From Paenibacillus sp. J5C2022 (GTDB taxonomy: Bacteria > Bacillota > Bacilli > Paenibacillales > Paenibacillaceae): 64,000 nt of DNA. Made by a program: the position numbers and the translations under genes. Below, piece by piece: positions 44,517 to 53,472 of the stretch. A model generated the notes under the pieces. That model was not told where the DNA came from. It ran no database searches and saw only the letters and a program-made list of their open reading frames with translations. The stretch's first letter is position 1, and every line of letters starts with the position of its first letter. Location: NCBI RefSeq assembly GCF_025567625.1, contig NZ_JAOQJC010000009.1, positions 62,001-126,000 on the forward strand, in the 5' to 3' direction.

Positions 44517-47303
44517 TCATCTGGACACGGTTTGAGGGCCGATCGGCCACTTCGATTTCTTGCTTTTGCTGCCCGGTTTCCCAAGAACACTGCCTATTCC
44601 CATCAGAAATGTCGGTATTCCCGCCGCTACAAACACCAGACACCATTCGCGGAAGCCGATCGGTACGGTCTTGAATATCGGCTGCATCGCTTCAATATAA
44701 ATCACGCCCAGCATGAGCAGCAGCGACGAGAGAACGGCCAGCACCAAATACTTGTTCTGCAGCGGATTGCGGTGGAAGATCGAGCGGGAGCTGCGGCAGT
44801 CGAACACATGAATGAGCTGGGCCATGACAAGTGTGGTAAAAGCGACCGTCTGAGCCCGCGTCAGGCTTTCGGCGTCTCCGGCCCCTTCCTTGAGCGTAAT
44901 CCAGAATGCGCCCAGCGTGCATATGCCGATCAGAATGCCTCGGCTAATAATTTTCCAGCCCAGCCGCCTTGCAAATATGTTCTCCTTCGCCGGTCTCGGC
45001 TTCTGCTGCATCAGATCCTTCTCCGCCTGATCGACACCCAGCGCCATGGCAGGCAGACCGTCCGTCACCAGATTGACCCACAGAATCTGAATCGGCACAA
45101 GCGGCAAGGGCAGTCCCGCCATCATCGCCAGGAACATGACGAGTATCTCGCCCACATTGGACGCCAGCAAGTAACGGATGAACTTGCGGATGTTCTCGTA
45201 GATGCCTCTCCCCTCTTCGATCGCGGCGACAATGGTAGAGAAGTTATCGTCGCTCAGTACGAGCGCCGAAGCTTCCTTGGACACATCCGTTCCTGTTATA
45301 CCCATCGCAATGCCGATATCCGACGCCTTAATCGCCGGAGCGTCGTTCACGCCGTCGCCCGTCATGGCGACGACATGCCCTCTCCGCTGCAGCGCCTTTA
45401 CAATACGCAGTTTATGCTGCGGAGATACGCGGGAGTACACGTAGATATCATCCGCCTCGCGGTCAAGCTGCTCGTCGCTCATCTGCTCCAGCTGCTGGCC
45501 GCTTATCGAGCGCCCGCCCCGCGGAATAATCCCCAGATTCGCGGCGATAGCTTCCGCCGTCATGCCATGATCGCCCGTGATCATTACCGTCTTGATGCCG
45601 GCGCGGCGGCACTTCACAATCGCATCCTTCACTTCGCGGCGCGGCGGATCGATCATGCCTGCCAGTCCCACGAATACAAGCGTATTCTCCGCTTCCCGCT
45701 CGGATTCACAGGAGTCCGCGCTGCGCAAGTCGCGGTAAGCGAAGCCCAGCACGCGCAGCGCCGAATGCGCCATGCCTTCCGCCGCTTCCCTGCACTTCCG
45801 CTTCAGGGAGGCGGTGAATGGAAGCACCTTGCCGTCCCACAGTACATAAGCGCAATGCTCCATGAGGATGTCTGGCGCCCCCTTCGTGCAGAGCAACCGA
45901 CCGCCCTGATGGGAGACGACGACCGACATCCGCTTCCGCTCAGAATCGAACGGGAACTCCTTCACGCGTGAATACAGCATTTCCAGCGACTTGGCCGATG
46001 AGCCCAGCTTGGCCGCCAGCACGGCCAACGCCCCTTCTGTGGGATCGCCCTTGAGCGACCATTCCTCCGGGGCAGTCTCCCCCCGCTTGCGCCGCTTCGG
46101 CTCTTCCTGCTCATTCCTTACCAATTGGGCGTTGTTGCACAACGCGCTAATCTGCAGCAGCCGCTTCAGCGGCAAATCATGCTTGCAGTCGACCGACCGG
46201 CCGTTCTCGGTAATGTCTCCTTCCGGCGCATAGCCCTCTCCGCTTACTTTCAGCGCTCTGCCGCTAATCCATACATCGGTAACGGTCATCTTGTTCTGCG
46301 TCAGCGTGCCCGTCTTGTCCGAGCAGATGACGGACGCGCAGCCCAGCGTCTCGACGGAAGGCAGCTTGCGTACGATAGCCTTGCGCTTGATCATGCGCTG
46401 CACCCCCAGCGCCAGCGCAATCGTCACGATGGCAGGCAGCCCCTCCGGAATGGCGGCTACGGCCAGGCTCACGCCGGCCAGGAACATGCCGTATGCCGGC
46501 TGTCCGTGAAGAATCCCCGCGACTACGACCATAATCGTCAGGCCGATCGCCACCAGTATAAGCAGCTTGCCGAGTTGCTCCAGGCGATGCTGCAGCGGCG
46601 TCTCCATCGCTTCCGTCTCCTGGATCAGTCCCGCGATCTTCCCCATCTCCGTCCGCATTCCGGTGCGAACGACGACGCCTTTGGCTGTGCCGCGAGTAAC
46701 CATCGTTCCCATGAAGGCCAGATTGCGCTGATCGCCGAGAGGCAGCTCCTCCTCCTGAATCGCGCCTGCATGCTTGCCGACGGGAACGGACTCGCCGGTG
46801 AGCGCGGACTCCTCCGTGTACAGGCTGCTGGCCTCCATCAGCCGAATATCGGCCGGCACACGGTCTCCGCTTTCCAGCACGATCATGTCGCCCGCGACCA
46901 GTTCCTTCGCCGCCACAGTCAGCAGTTGGCCGCCGCGCATCACTTTCGCCGACGGTGCGGACAAGGCTTTAAGCGCTCTTAGCGAACGTTCAGCCCGGAA
47001 TTCCTGGATGAATCCAAGCACGGCGTTGATCACGATGATCGCGACGATCGTAATGGCATCCAAATATTCGCCAAGCAGTCCCGATATGAGCGTGGCGCCC
47101 ATCAAGATGAGCACCATGAAATCCTTGAACTGATTCAGGAACAGCACGATCGGCGACAAGCGAGCGCCTTCGGTCAATTCATTGTAGCCCTGCGTCTCCA
47201 GCCGCTTCTCGGCCTCGGATGCATGCAGCCCTCCGTCCGGATAGCAATCCAGCGCCTCCTGCAGCTCGCTTAGTCCCATCTGGTGCCATTTCATTTGTTC
47301 CAT
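44517..47303 (-). CDS. Calcium-type cation-transporting P-ATPase (YloB-like)
   Basis: The 928-residue P2A (SERCA-like) ATPase moves Ca2+ or a similar cation out of the cytoplasm. It has 'TGESVPVGK', the phosphorylated Asp in '[13 protein letters not shown]', '[11 protein letters not shown]', '[14 protein letters not shown]' and '[24 protein letters not shown]'. About ten membrane helices are visible, with the ion site '[15 protein letters not shown]' in helix 4. The start is the ATG at 47303 after GGGAGGGAG. It diverges from rqcH; in Bacillus yloA and yloB are neighbours too. Confidence 0.95.
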   Translation of the reverse strand: MEQMKWHQMGLSELQEALDCYPDGGLHASEAEKRLETQGYNELTEGARLSPIVLFLNQFKDFMVLILMGATLISGLLGEYLDAITIVAIIVINAVLGFIQEFRAERSLRALKALSAPSAKVMRGGQLLTVAAKELVAGDMIVLESGDRVPADIRLMEASSLYTEESALTGESVPVGKHAGAIQEEELPLGDQRNLAFMGTMVTRGTAKGVVVRTGMRTEMGKIAGLIQETEAMETPLQHRLEQLGKLLILVAIGLTIMVVVAGILHGQPAYGMFLAGVSLAVAAIPEGLPAIVTIALALGVQRMIKRKAIVRKLPSVETLGCASVICSDKTGTLTQNKMTVTDVWISGRALKVSGEGYAPEGDITENGRSVDCKHDLPLKRLLQISALCNNAQLVRNEQEEPKRRKRGETAPEEWSLKGDPTEGALAVLAAKLGSSAKSLEMLYSRVKEFPFDSERKRMSVVVSHQGGRLLCTKGAPDILMEHCAYVLWDGKVLPFTASLKRKCREAAEGMAHSALRVLGFAYRDLRSADSCESEREAENTLVFVGLAGMIDPPRREVKDAIVKCRRAGIKTVMITGDHGMTAEAIAANLGIIPRGGRSISGQQLEQMSDEQLDREADDIYVYSRVSPQHKLRIVKALQRRGHVVAMTGDGVNDAPAIKASDIGIAMGITGTDVSKEASALVLSDDNFSTIVAAIEEGRGIYENIRKFIRYLLASNVGEILVMFLAMMAGLPLPLVPIQILWVNLVTDGLPAMALGVDQAEKDLMQQKPRPAKENIFARRLGWKIISRGILIGICTLGAFWITLKEGAGDAESLTRAQTVAFTTLVMAQLIHVFDCRSSRSIFHRNPLQNKYLVLAVLSSLLLMLGVIYIEAMQPIFKTVPIGFREWCLVFVAAGIPTFLMGIGSVLGKPGSKSKKSKWPIGPQTVSR

Positions 47304-47460
47304 ACTGACTCCCTCCCGTAATATACCCATCCAGACTTCGGACAGCCCCGATACTTCACTCTATTCGGACAGCCTATAAAATATCCCGGAAGCACTTAAG
47401 TTTTTGTCCCGATTATGGCATGATAGAATCATACTGCTGGAAGAGAGGTACTTATATCAT

Positions 47461-49272
47461 ATGGCACTAGACGGCATCGTTACCGGCGCCATCGTCCGCG
47501 ATTTGCAGCGGGCGGTCGGAGCGCGCATTCATAAAATTCACCAGCCCGCAGAACACGATCTCGTTCTCGGCATCAGGGGCGCGGGCATGAACGGCAGACT
47601 GCTCCTGTCCGCCAACCCGACCTATCCGCGCGTTCACTGGACGACGGGGAGCTACGTCAATCCGCTTGAACCGCCCATGTTCTGCATGCTGCTCCGCAAG
47701 CATTGCGAAGGCGGGGTCATCGAATCCGTCCGGCAGATCGGGCGCGAGCGGATCATCTATATCGAGGTCAAGCATCGCGATGAGCTGGGAGATCAGACGA
47801 ACAAAGCGATTATCGTAGAAATTATGGGGCGTCACAGCAACATCATATTGTCAGATCCGGCCACCGGTCTGATTCACGACGGCATCCATCATGTCACGCC
47901 GGCGATCAGCAGCCACAGAATTGTGCTTCCGGGCAGCGCCTATACGCCTCCGCCGGAGCAGGACAAGATCGACCCGCTGTCCGTCGGCAGCAAGGAAGCG
48001 TTCGGCAAGCTGATCGCTTCGCGTATCGCTGCCGAAGAAGCTCCCGTCCCGGTGCATCGCGCGCTCGTGCACACTTTCAGCGGCATCAGCCCTCTGCTCG
48101 CGAAGGAGATTGCATACCGGGCCAGCGGCGGCGCGGCGGAGCAGCCATGCTTGCAGCCTGAGGGGATGACCGCTGAAGCGGGGATTGACGGTTCGCTGAT
48201 TGAGACGGAGGCACTATGGTCCAGCTTCAGTCAAGTAATGAAGGAAGCGGAGCAAGGGAGCTACGAGCCTGTCATCGTAACGGATGCGGCCAACGGCAAA
48301 GCCAGCTTCTCGATTACGCCGCTCACACATATCCAGGGAGAACGCGACAATTACGATACGATAAGCGAATGTCTGGAAGCCTTCTACGGCGACAAGGCCG
48401 AGCGCGATACGGTTAAGCAGCGTGCGGCCGACCTGATTCGCTTCGTCGGCAACGAGAAAGCGAAGAACGTAACCAAGATCAAGAAATTGCAAGAAACGCT
48501 GCACGAAGCACGCGATGCGGAGAAATACCGGATTATGGGCGAACTGTTGACGGCATACATGCATCAGATGAAGCGGGGCGACGAGTCGGTCACGCTTCTG
48601 AACTTCTATGAGGAGGATCAGCCGGAGCTGACGATAAGGCTGGACGCGAGACTAACGCCGTCGGAGAATGCGCAGAGCTACTTCCGCCGCTATACGAAGC
48701 ATCGCAATAGCCTAAGCATCGTCGCGGAGCAGATGGAGCTGGCAGAGGAGGAGATCCGGTACTTCGATACGCTGCTGCAGCAGTTGGATAGCGCATCTCT
48801 GGCGGATATTGAGGAAATACGCGACGAACTGGTCGCGCAAGGATACATGAGGGAGCGCAGCCGCAAGGGGCCTCGCAAGAAGAAGCCGCAGCGGCCTTCC
48901 GTTCTTGTCTACACATCCTCGGAGGGCATTCCGATCTATGTCGGCAAGAACAATACGCAGAACGAATATGTGACCAACCGGCTGGGCGCTTCCTCCGATA
49001 CGTGGCTGCACACGAAGGATATTCCCGGCTCGCACGTTCTGATCAAGAGCTCGCAGTACAGCGACGCTACGCTGGAGGAAGCGGCAATGCTGGCAGCACA
49101 TTACAGCCAGGCACGAGCTTCCAGCATGGTTCCGGTCGACTATACCCTCATTCGCCATGTACGCAAGCCTAGCGGCGCGAAGCCCGGTTTTGTCATTTAC
49201 GACAACCAGAAGACGCTGTTTATCACCCCTGACGAGCAGCGGCTGAAGGCTCTCCCGTCGGAAGTGAAGTAG
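47461..49272 (+). CDS. rqcH: Ribosome quality-control protein RqcH (Rqc2/NFACT family, YloA)
   Basis: RqcH binds stalled 50S-peptidyl-tRNA complexes and adds C-terminal alanine tails for degradation. The 603-residue protein has the NFACT-N domain from residue 1 (MALDGIVTGAIVRDLQ), a coiled-coil middle, and the NFACT-R domain near the end ('GIPIYVGKNNTQNEYVTNRLG', 'DTWLHTKDIPGSHVLIK', 'HYSQARASSMVPVDYTLIRHVRKPSGAKPG'). GAGAGG precedes the ATG at 47461. It is divergent from the P-ATPase and ends in a bidirectional terminator. Confidence 0.96.
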   Translation: MALDGIVTGAIVRDLQRAVGARIHKIHQPAEHDLVLGIRGAGMNGRLLLSANPTYPRVHWTTGSYVNPLEPPMFCMLLRKHCEGGVIESVRQIGRERIIYIEVKHRDELGDQTNKAIIVEIMGRHSNIILSDPATGLIHDGIHHVTPAISSHRIVLPGSAYTPPPEQDKIDPLSVGSKEAFGKLIASRIAAEEAPVPVHRALVHTFSGISPLLAKEIAYRASGGAAEQPCLQPEGMTAEAGIDGSLIETEALWSSFSQVMKEAEQGSYEPVIVTDAANGKASFSITPLTHIQGERDNYDTISECLEAFYGDKAERDTVKQRAADLIRFVGNEKAKNVTKIKKLQETLHEARDAEKYRIMGELLTAYMHQMKRGDESVTLLNFYEEDQPELTIRLDARLTPSENAQSYFRRYTKHRNSLSIVAEQMELAEEEIRYFDTLLQQLDSASLADIEEIRDELVAQGYMRERSRKGPRKKKPQRPSVLVYTSSEGIPIYVGKNNTQNEYVTNRLGASSDTWLHTKDIPGSHVLIKSSQYSDATLEEAAMLAAHYSQARASSMVPVDYTLIRHVRKPSGAKPGFVIYDNQKTLFITPDEQRLKALPSEVK

Positions 49273-49331
49273 CAGGTCAGCTGGACGAAGCCATTAGGCT
49301 TCGCTAACGATCTATGCCCGCAACAAGAAAA

Positions 49332-49374
49332 AAAAACCTCTGCTTCCACTCTTTTCGTGGATACAGAGGTTTTT
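49332..49374. terminator. Bidirectional terminator of rqcH
   Basis: AAAAACCTCTG (49332-49342) pairs with CAGAGGTTTTT (49364-49374), with an inner CCAC/GTGG stem, giving A and T runs on both sides. It separates rqcH from the 52-bp array and the convergent PHP gene. Confidence 0.85.
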
Positions 49375-49407
49375 CCCTTCGTTACTCCCAACTGCTAATC
49401 TGCCACT

Positions 49408-49689
49408 TTTATACGATAAATCGTACAAAGTCGCCACTTTCCACTGTCGGTCTGCCACTTTTGTACGATAAATCGTACAAAGCCGCCGCTTTCCATTGTC
49501 GGTCTGCCACTTTTGTACGATAAATCGTATAAAGCCGCCGCTTTCCACTGTCGGTCTGCCACTTTTGTACGATAAATCGTACAAAGCCGCCGCTTTCCAT
49601 TGTCGGTCTGCCACTTTTATACGATAAATCGTACAAAGCCGCCGCTTTCCATTGTCGGTCTGCCACTTTTGTACGATAAATCGTACAAA
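49408..49689. repeat. 52-bp tandem array with palindromic core, six copies
   Basis: The core TTGTACGATAAATCGTACAA, a near-perfect palindrome, occurs every 52 bases, with flank-inclusive units at 49408, 49460, 49512, 49564, 49616 and 49668. The spacer is GCCGCCGCTTTCCATTGTCG plus GTCTGCCAC, and is nearly constant. Copy-to-copy changes are single bases (for example TATACGAT at 49408). The same core, reverse-complemented at its centre, makes up the array upstream of leuA. Long frames crossing it are not genes. Confidence 0.95.
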
Positions 49690-49697
49690 GATGAGGG

Positions 49698-50615
49698 TTA
49701 CCTGTCTCTCAGACCAGCCTTCGCCTTCAGCTCCTCAAGCACGGACACAGGCACCGACCTTGCCCCCAGCGCTCCGTGATAGGTCGAGCCAAGCCGCTCG
49801 CCGTGAAAGTCGGAGCCTCCCGTCGCAATCAAGCCGCGCTCGCTTGCCATCGCCATATACTTGTTCTGTTCCTCCGGACCATGGTCGGAGTGGAACGCCT
49901 CCACGCCATGAATGCCGCAAGCGAGCACCTCGCGCACAAGTTCGTCATTCCGGTACAAGCCGGGATGAGCGAGCACGCTTGCCCCTCCTGCATCGGCAAT
50001 CCACTTGACAGCCGTCTGTGGCGTTATCCGGACCGGCTTGACATAAGCCGCCGCGCCGGAGGCCAGATAACGATCGAAGGCGTCCCTGACCGACTCCGCC
50101 GCACCTGCAGCGACAAGCGCCTCTGCTATATGCGGACGCCCGATGCTTCGTGCCGATCGCTTCCCGGCGTCCTCTCCATTGCCGCCAGCGGCGTTGCCAG
50201 CAACATTGCGATCGTCCGCTCCCGCCGCTGCTCGCACTTCATTCATCGTAATCGGTACGCCGAGCTCGTTCAGCCGGCTTATAATCTGCTCGTTGCGCCT
50301 GTCCCTGACGCCCTGCAGCTCCGCCAGCCTGTTCAGCCACAAGGCGTCCTCGTTGCGGGTGTAATAAGCCAGAATATGCACGTCGATGCCATGCAGCTCC
50401 GTGCTCAGCTCCGCTCCCGGAACGACCTCGATGCCGAGGCGCCGCCCTTCCGCTAGCGCTTCCCCGATTCCCGCCACCGTATCATGGTCCGTTATCGCCA
50501 CAGCCCGCAAGCCGACTTCAAGAGCCAGCCGTACCACTTGCGCCGGCGGGTAACGGCCGTCAGAGGCCGTCGTATGCGTATGCAGATCCGCCCTATCCCT
50601 TGTAGTCATAGCCAT
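49698..50615 (-). CDS. PHP-domain phosphoesterase (RNase AM/TrpH-like)
   Basis: The 305-residue PHP protein has the metal motifs 'ADLHTHTTASDGRYPP', 'AITDHDTVAG', 'GAELSTELHGIDVHILAY' and 'VLAHPGLY', ending 'GLIATGGSDFHGERLG'. Relatives hydrolyse 3',5'-nucleoside bisphosphates and trim RNA 5' ends. It starts inside the last codons of the LysR gene (10-base overlap), so it is translated with it. Residues 140-160 hold an Ala/Gly-rich insertion. The substrate is not certain. Confidence 0.9.
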   Translation of the reverse strand: MAMTTRDRADLHTHTTASDGRYPPAQVVRLALEVGLRAVAITDHDTVAGIGEALAEGRRLGIEVVPGAELSTELHGIDVHILAYYTRNEDALWLNRLAELQGVRDRRNEQIISRLNELGVPITMNEVRAAAGADDRNVAGNAAGGNGEDAGKRSARSIGRPHIAEALVAAGAAESVRDAFDRYLASGAAAYVKPVRITPQTAVKWIADAGGASVLAHPGLYRNDELVREVLACGIHGVEAFHSDHGPEEQNKYMAMASERGLIATGGSDFHGERLGSTYHGALGARSVPVSVLEELKAKAGLRDR

Positions 50616-51517
50616 TGCTGAAGATCCTTCTCTCGCAAAAATGTTAAAAACGTCACGGCCGATATCGGCAGCAAGGCCGACTTCAAATAAATAGAGTAAA
50701 ACTGGCGCTTGAAGGTCATATCCGCCACCTTCACCTTCTTGATCAGTCCAAGCGCAGCTTCATGCTTAATGGAGGAAGCAGACAGAAAGGAGACGCCGAG
50801 TCCCGCTTCGACCGCAGACTTCACAGCCCCCGTGCTCCCCAGCTCCATGACGATGTTCAAGGAAGCCGGCTCAATCCCCCTCTGCTGCAGCTGCTGCTCC
50901 ATCACCTGCCGCGTTCCCGACCCTTGCTCCCGCAAGACGAACGGATACTTCAGCACCTCCTCCATCGTTGCCGTTTCCTTCTCCGCCAGCGGATGGCCGC
51001 ATGGAACAATCAGTATCAGTTCGTCGCTCATGACCGGCTCCATATGCATGTCGGGATGGTTGACGGGCGCTTCAATCAATCCGAAGTTGAGCTGGTGATT
51101 CGATATTTCTTCCACGATCTGCGACGTATTAATCACCTTCAGACTAATGGAGACATGGGGATACTCTGCTCCGAAAGGCCCGAGAAGTCTCGGCAATATG
51201 TACTCAGCGATCGTCAGACTGGCTCCGAGCTGAAGTTTCCCTTTCAGCTGCTTGGTGAATGCCGACATCGCCTTGTCGGTATCGCGAATAAGGTCTATGC
51301 TTCGCCTCGCGTAAGGCAGCAGCGCCCTCCCTGCATCGGTCAGTTCAATCTTCTTGGTCGAGCGCTGCAGCAGCTTCGTGCCGAAGTAATCTTCCAGCGA
51401 CTGCACCTGCATCGTGACGGCCGGCTGCGTCATGTGGAGCGCCTGCGCTGCAGCGGAGAAGCTTCCCCGTTCAGACACGGTATAGAATATATGCAATTGA
51501 TGGAAATTAAGTGCCAT
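50606..51517 (-). CDS. LysR-family transcriptional regulator (CysL/YwfK-like)
   Basis: The 303-residue regulator has the N-terminal winged helix ('LHIFYTVSERGSFSAAAQALHMTQPAVTMQVQSLE', residues 8-42) and a LysR substrate-binding domain ('GKLQLGASLTIAEYILP' onward). It most resembles the CysL/YwfK group, which controls sulfite reductase or selenium-related genes, but the effector is not readable from sequence. It overlaps the PHP gene; no typical LysR divergent partner is present. Confidence 0.88.
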   Translation of the reverse strand: MALNFHQLHIFYTVSERGSFSAAAQALHMTQPAVTMQVQSLEDYFGTKLLQRSTKKIELTDAGRALLPYARRSIDLIRDTDKAMSAFTKQLKGKLQLGASLTIAEYILPRLLGPFGAEYPHVSISLKVINTSQIVEEISNHQLNFGLIEAPVNHPDMHMEPVMSDELILIVPCGHPLAEKETATMEEVLKYPFVLREQGSGTRQVMEQQLQQRGIEPASLNIVMELGSTGAVKSAVEAGLGVSFLSASSIKHEAALGLIKKVKVADMTFKRQFYSIYLKSALLPISAVTFLTFLREKDLQQWL

Positions 51518-51584
51518 TGTGCAATCACCCCTTCTCTTTCATTACATTATACTATATCGCCGAATGGGCAAAAAGAAGAAGCAA

Positions 51585-51620
51585 TCTCAACAGTCTCAAC
51601 AGTCTCAACACTCCCAACAG
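51585..51620. repeat. 9-bp microsatellite, four copies
   Basis: TCTCAACAG, TCTCAACAG, TCTCAACAC and TCCCAACAG run head to tail in the gap between the LysR gene and the gene at 51716. No coding role is apparent. Confidence 0.85.
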
Positions 51621-51647
51621 CGCAGGCTGCTTCATGAAAAAGGAAAG

Positions 51648-51689
51648 GGACCTCATCCTCCGCCATATCCGGGGGTAGGAATGAGGTCC
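51648..51689 (-). terminator. Probable terminator of the gene at 51716-52153
   Basis: GGACCTCAT (51648-51656) pairs with ATGAGGTCC (51681-51689). On the minus strand CTTTCCTTTTTC follows, a T-rich though interrupted tail. The loop is 24 bases. Confidence 0.6.
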
Positions 51690-51715
51690 TACTTAACATA
51701 TACTGAGTAACGAGA

Positions 51716-52153
51716 TTATTTCCGTTTACGGCTGTTCTTCACCAGCGTCATACGTCTGGAATGCCTGAGCCAGGAGTAATAGGACTTCAAGTCTCTCAGC
51801 TCGATTGTCTCGGACATCCGGCCCAAAAAAGTAACAACGATCATCTTTTGCAACGGGTTGCCGAGGAGGTCCGTTTCAGTTAAGGAATCCGCAAATTCGG
51901 CTACAAACACCAAGTCGTCGTCTATTAAATATACATCCTGTTCATTGCGGTAGTACGGCTCGATCCGTCCTCGCTTCAAGCAGTCCCATACATACTCCGC
52001 AATATCCTCGTAGCCGGTTTTCTCGGATTCAATCCGATCCATCCAGCGGCTTTTGGCGTGGTTGGTGATGATTACATCTACGACCTTTTTGTCACCCAAT
52101 TCCACATAAAACGACTCGTATGTACTCCATCTTCTCGTCATTCTATCCTTCAT
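51716..52153 (-). CDS. Hypothetical protein with a KHA-R-like motif
   Basis: The 145-residue cytoplasmic protein is not recognised. It contains 'VVDVIITNHAKSRWMDRI' near residues 20-37, a pattern of HA-x-x-R followed by a beta-rich segment ('DVYLIDDDLVFVAEF', 'KMIVVTFLGR') that loosely recalls DUF4258-like small RNase folds; this is weak. The C-terminus is basic (RKRK). The ATG at 52153 has GGAGGAG 12 bases upstream; the frame extends seven codons further to a TTG. No antitoxin-like neighbour is present. Confidence 0.7.
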   Translation of the reverse strand: MKDRMTRRWSTYESFYVELGDKKVVDVIITNHAKSRWMDRIESEKTGYEDIAEYVWDCLKRGRIEPYYRNEQDVYLIDDDLVFVAEFADSLTETDLLGNPLQKMIVVTFLGRMSETIELRDLKSYYSWLRHSRRMTLVKNSRKRK

Positions 52154-52282
52154 TTTCCAACCCACTCCTCCCAAGGAACCAGGGCTTTTATCCTATGTGC
52201 TAGTTTCATTCTACCATGATTGTCCGATTTTTCAACAATAAAATAAAGTCGGGCCAAATATGTAAATATAAGTAAATTTTAT

Positions 52283-52439
52283 GGTGAGTAAACTTCTATC
52301 GTTCCTTTTCGAAGATGCGTGATCACGTTCAAACGTTGGTATTATTGTGGAATAGAATTTCTTGCTATCTCTATCTCGGTAAACTTAACTAATTTATTAT
52401 TGACGGTGAGAAAACCTCTATCGAAGCTTTTCGAAGATG
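52283..52439. repeat. Direct repeat of 35 bp in an AT-rich gap
   Basis: Two copies of a 35-base stretch starting GGTGAG and ending TTTTCGAAGATG are 122 bases apart (52283-52317 and 52405-52439) and differ at five positions. The gap 52154-52604 (451 bases) holds nothing else but the ylbG terminator; it is markedly AT-richer than the flanks, and I see no gene in it. Confidence 0.7.
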
Positions 52440-52555
52440 ATCGACCTAAAGTTTGCAAAGCAAACTCGCTTCGGAAGGATAAGGCTGGTTTTATCGTCAA
52501 TAAGAATTTTGGATGTCGAGCATCTCGAAAATTTATACGCATATGCGGCAAAAAA

Positions 52556-52587
52556 AAGCTTCCGCCGCAAAAATGCAGCAGAAGCTT
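52556..52587 (-). terminator. Rho-independent terminator of the ylbF-ylbG operon
   Basis: AAGCTTCCGCCGC (52556-52568) pairs with GCAGCAGAAGCTT (52575-52587), with two G-U pairs in the RNA, around AAAAAT. On the minus strand a run of T follows (52550-52557). It lies 18 bases past the ylbG stop. Confidence 0.85.
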
Positions 52588-52604
52588 CCTAACTGATTAC
52601 CTCG

Positions 52605-52868
52605 TTATAACGAGTAAAATCTTGTTTTATCTTCAATATCCTTGCTGTATTCCGTTCTGATCTCATTGCGGAAAGATCGCTCCACCTTGCGGACATAGGA
52701 GAGCTTGTTCAATTGCTTCAGCGCCTCTTCCGCACGCTCGCTGTTCGTGTAGAGAACGACGTAATGCAGCTTTCTCGACATATAGTGTACCGTGCCGAAC
52801 CTCTCCAAATTTTTAGCCGCTTTCATATCCTTCACCCATACAATATATCCCGTTCGCTCCGGTAACAT
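52605..52868 (-). CDS. ylbG: YlbG family protein (DUF2129)
   Basis: The 87-residue protein has 'TGYIVWVKDMKAAKNLERFGTVHYMSRKLHYVVLY' and 'LSYVRKVERSFR', the DUF2129 core of Bacillus YlbG, a small cytoplasmic protein of unknown function. I place the start at the ATG at 52868, after GGAGGGGAG. The frame is open for another 38 codons, but these would overlap the end of ylbF in a different phase. ylbF and ylbG are also neighbours in Bacillus. Confidence 0.9.
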   Translation of the reverse strand: MLPERTGYIVWVKDMKAAKNLERFGTVHYMSRKLHYVVLYTNSERAEEALKQLNKLSYVRKVERSFRNEIRTEYSKDIEDKTRFYSL

Positions 52869-52914
52869 CCTCTTCGCTCCCCTCCTTGCCGTCCGTTCAT
52901 TCCCGGGAACCGAC

Positions 52915-53403
52915 CTAGCCGCAGCCGCCGCTTCCGCAGCCGCAAGCCCCGCCGCTTCCACAGCCTCCTGCCGCCTTCTCATTGCCCGGCACCTTGATCG
53001 TCTCGGATACCGATCTGGCGATCAGCTCCGACACCTCATGCAGCATCTCGTCGACAATCTGCTCCGCCGCCTTATAGCGCCGTACGCTTTCCAGCTCGTT
53101 CAGCCTGCCCTCGGCTTCCTTCATCGCATCCTTGGCGGCATGATAATCCGGATGGAAGCGGCCGAATCGCTGGCACTCCTCGAAGGTCTCCCTCACTTTC
53201 AAAAAGTGCTTCTGGCGTTCCGCAGCCTCCTGATCTCCCCATACCTGCTGCTTCCAATATAAATAATCGGCAACCTCTGCCGAAGCGTTAATCCAATCAC
53301 CCAGTTCATAAGCACACAGCATCAATGATGCCATGTCAAGCGAAGACACGCCTCCTTCTGCCTGATGGACTGGAACTGCCGCATAAGAACCGGCAACCGA
53401 CAT
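52915..53403 (-). CDS. ylbF: YlbF (RicF)-like protein with Cys-Gly-rich tail
   Basis: The 162-residue helical protein resembles YlbF, a member of the YlbF-YmcA-YaaT (RicF-RicA-RicT) complex that carries [4Fe-4S] clusters and controls RNase Y-dependent mRNA cutting, competence, sporulation and biofilm formation. Characteristic is 'FEECQRFGRFHPDYHAAKDAMKEAEGRLNELESVRRYKAAE'. The last 17 residues are almost only Gly, Ser and Cys, with Cys148, 154, 156 and 161, suited to bind a cluster. The neighbouring ylbG supports the assignment. Confidence 0.88.
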   Translation of the reverse strand: MSVAGSYAAVPVHQAEGGVSSLDMASLMLCAYELGDWINASAEVADYLYWKQQVWGDQEAAERQKHFLKVRETFEECQRFGRFHPDYHAAKDAMKEAEGRLNELESVRRYKAAEQIVDEMLHEVSELIARSVSETIKVPGNEKAAGGCGSGGACGCGSGGCG

Positions 53404-53472
53404 GCATCCACCCTCTTTCCCTTTCTCGCTTCCTACCTATCATAACATAGTGATACGTCATAGCGATAGCGT

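Noticed and set aside
49312..49666. Minus-strand open frames across the second 52-bp array
   Set aside because: Same repeat artefact: a frame of repeated 'DLSYK'-like words with no domain and no ribosome site.
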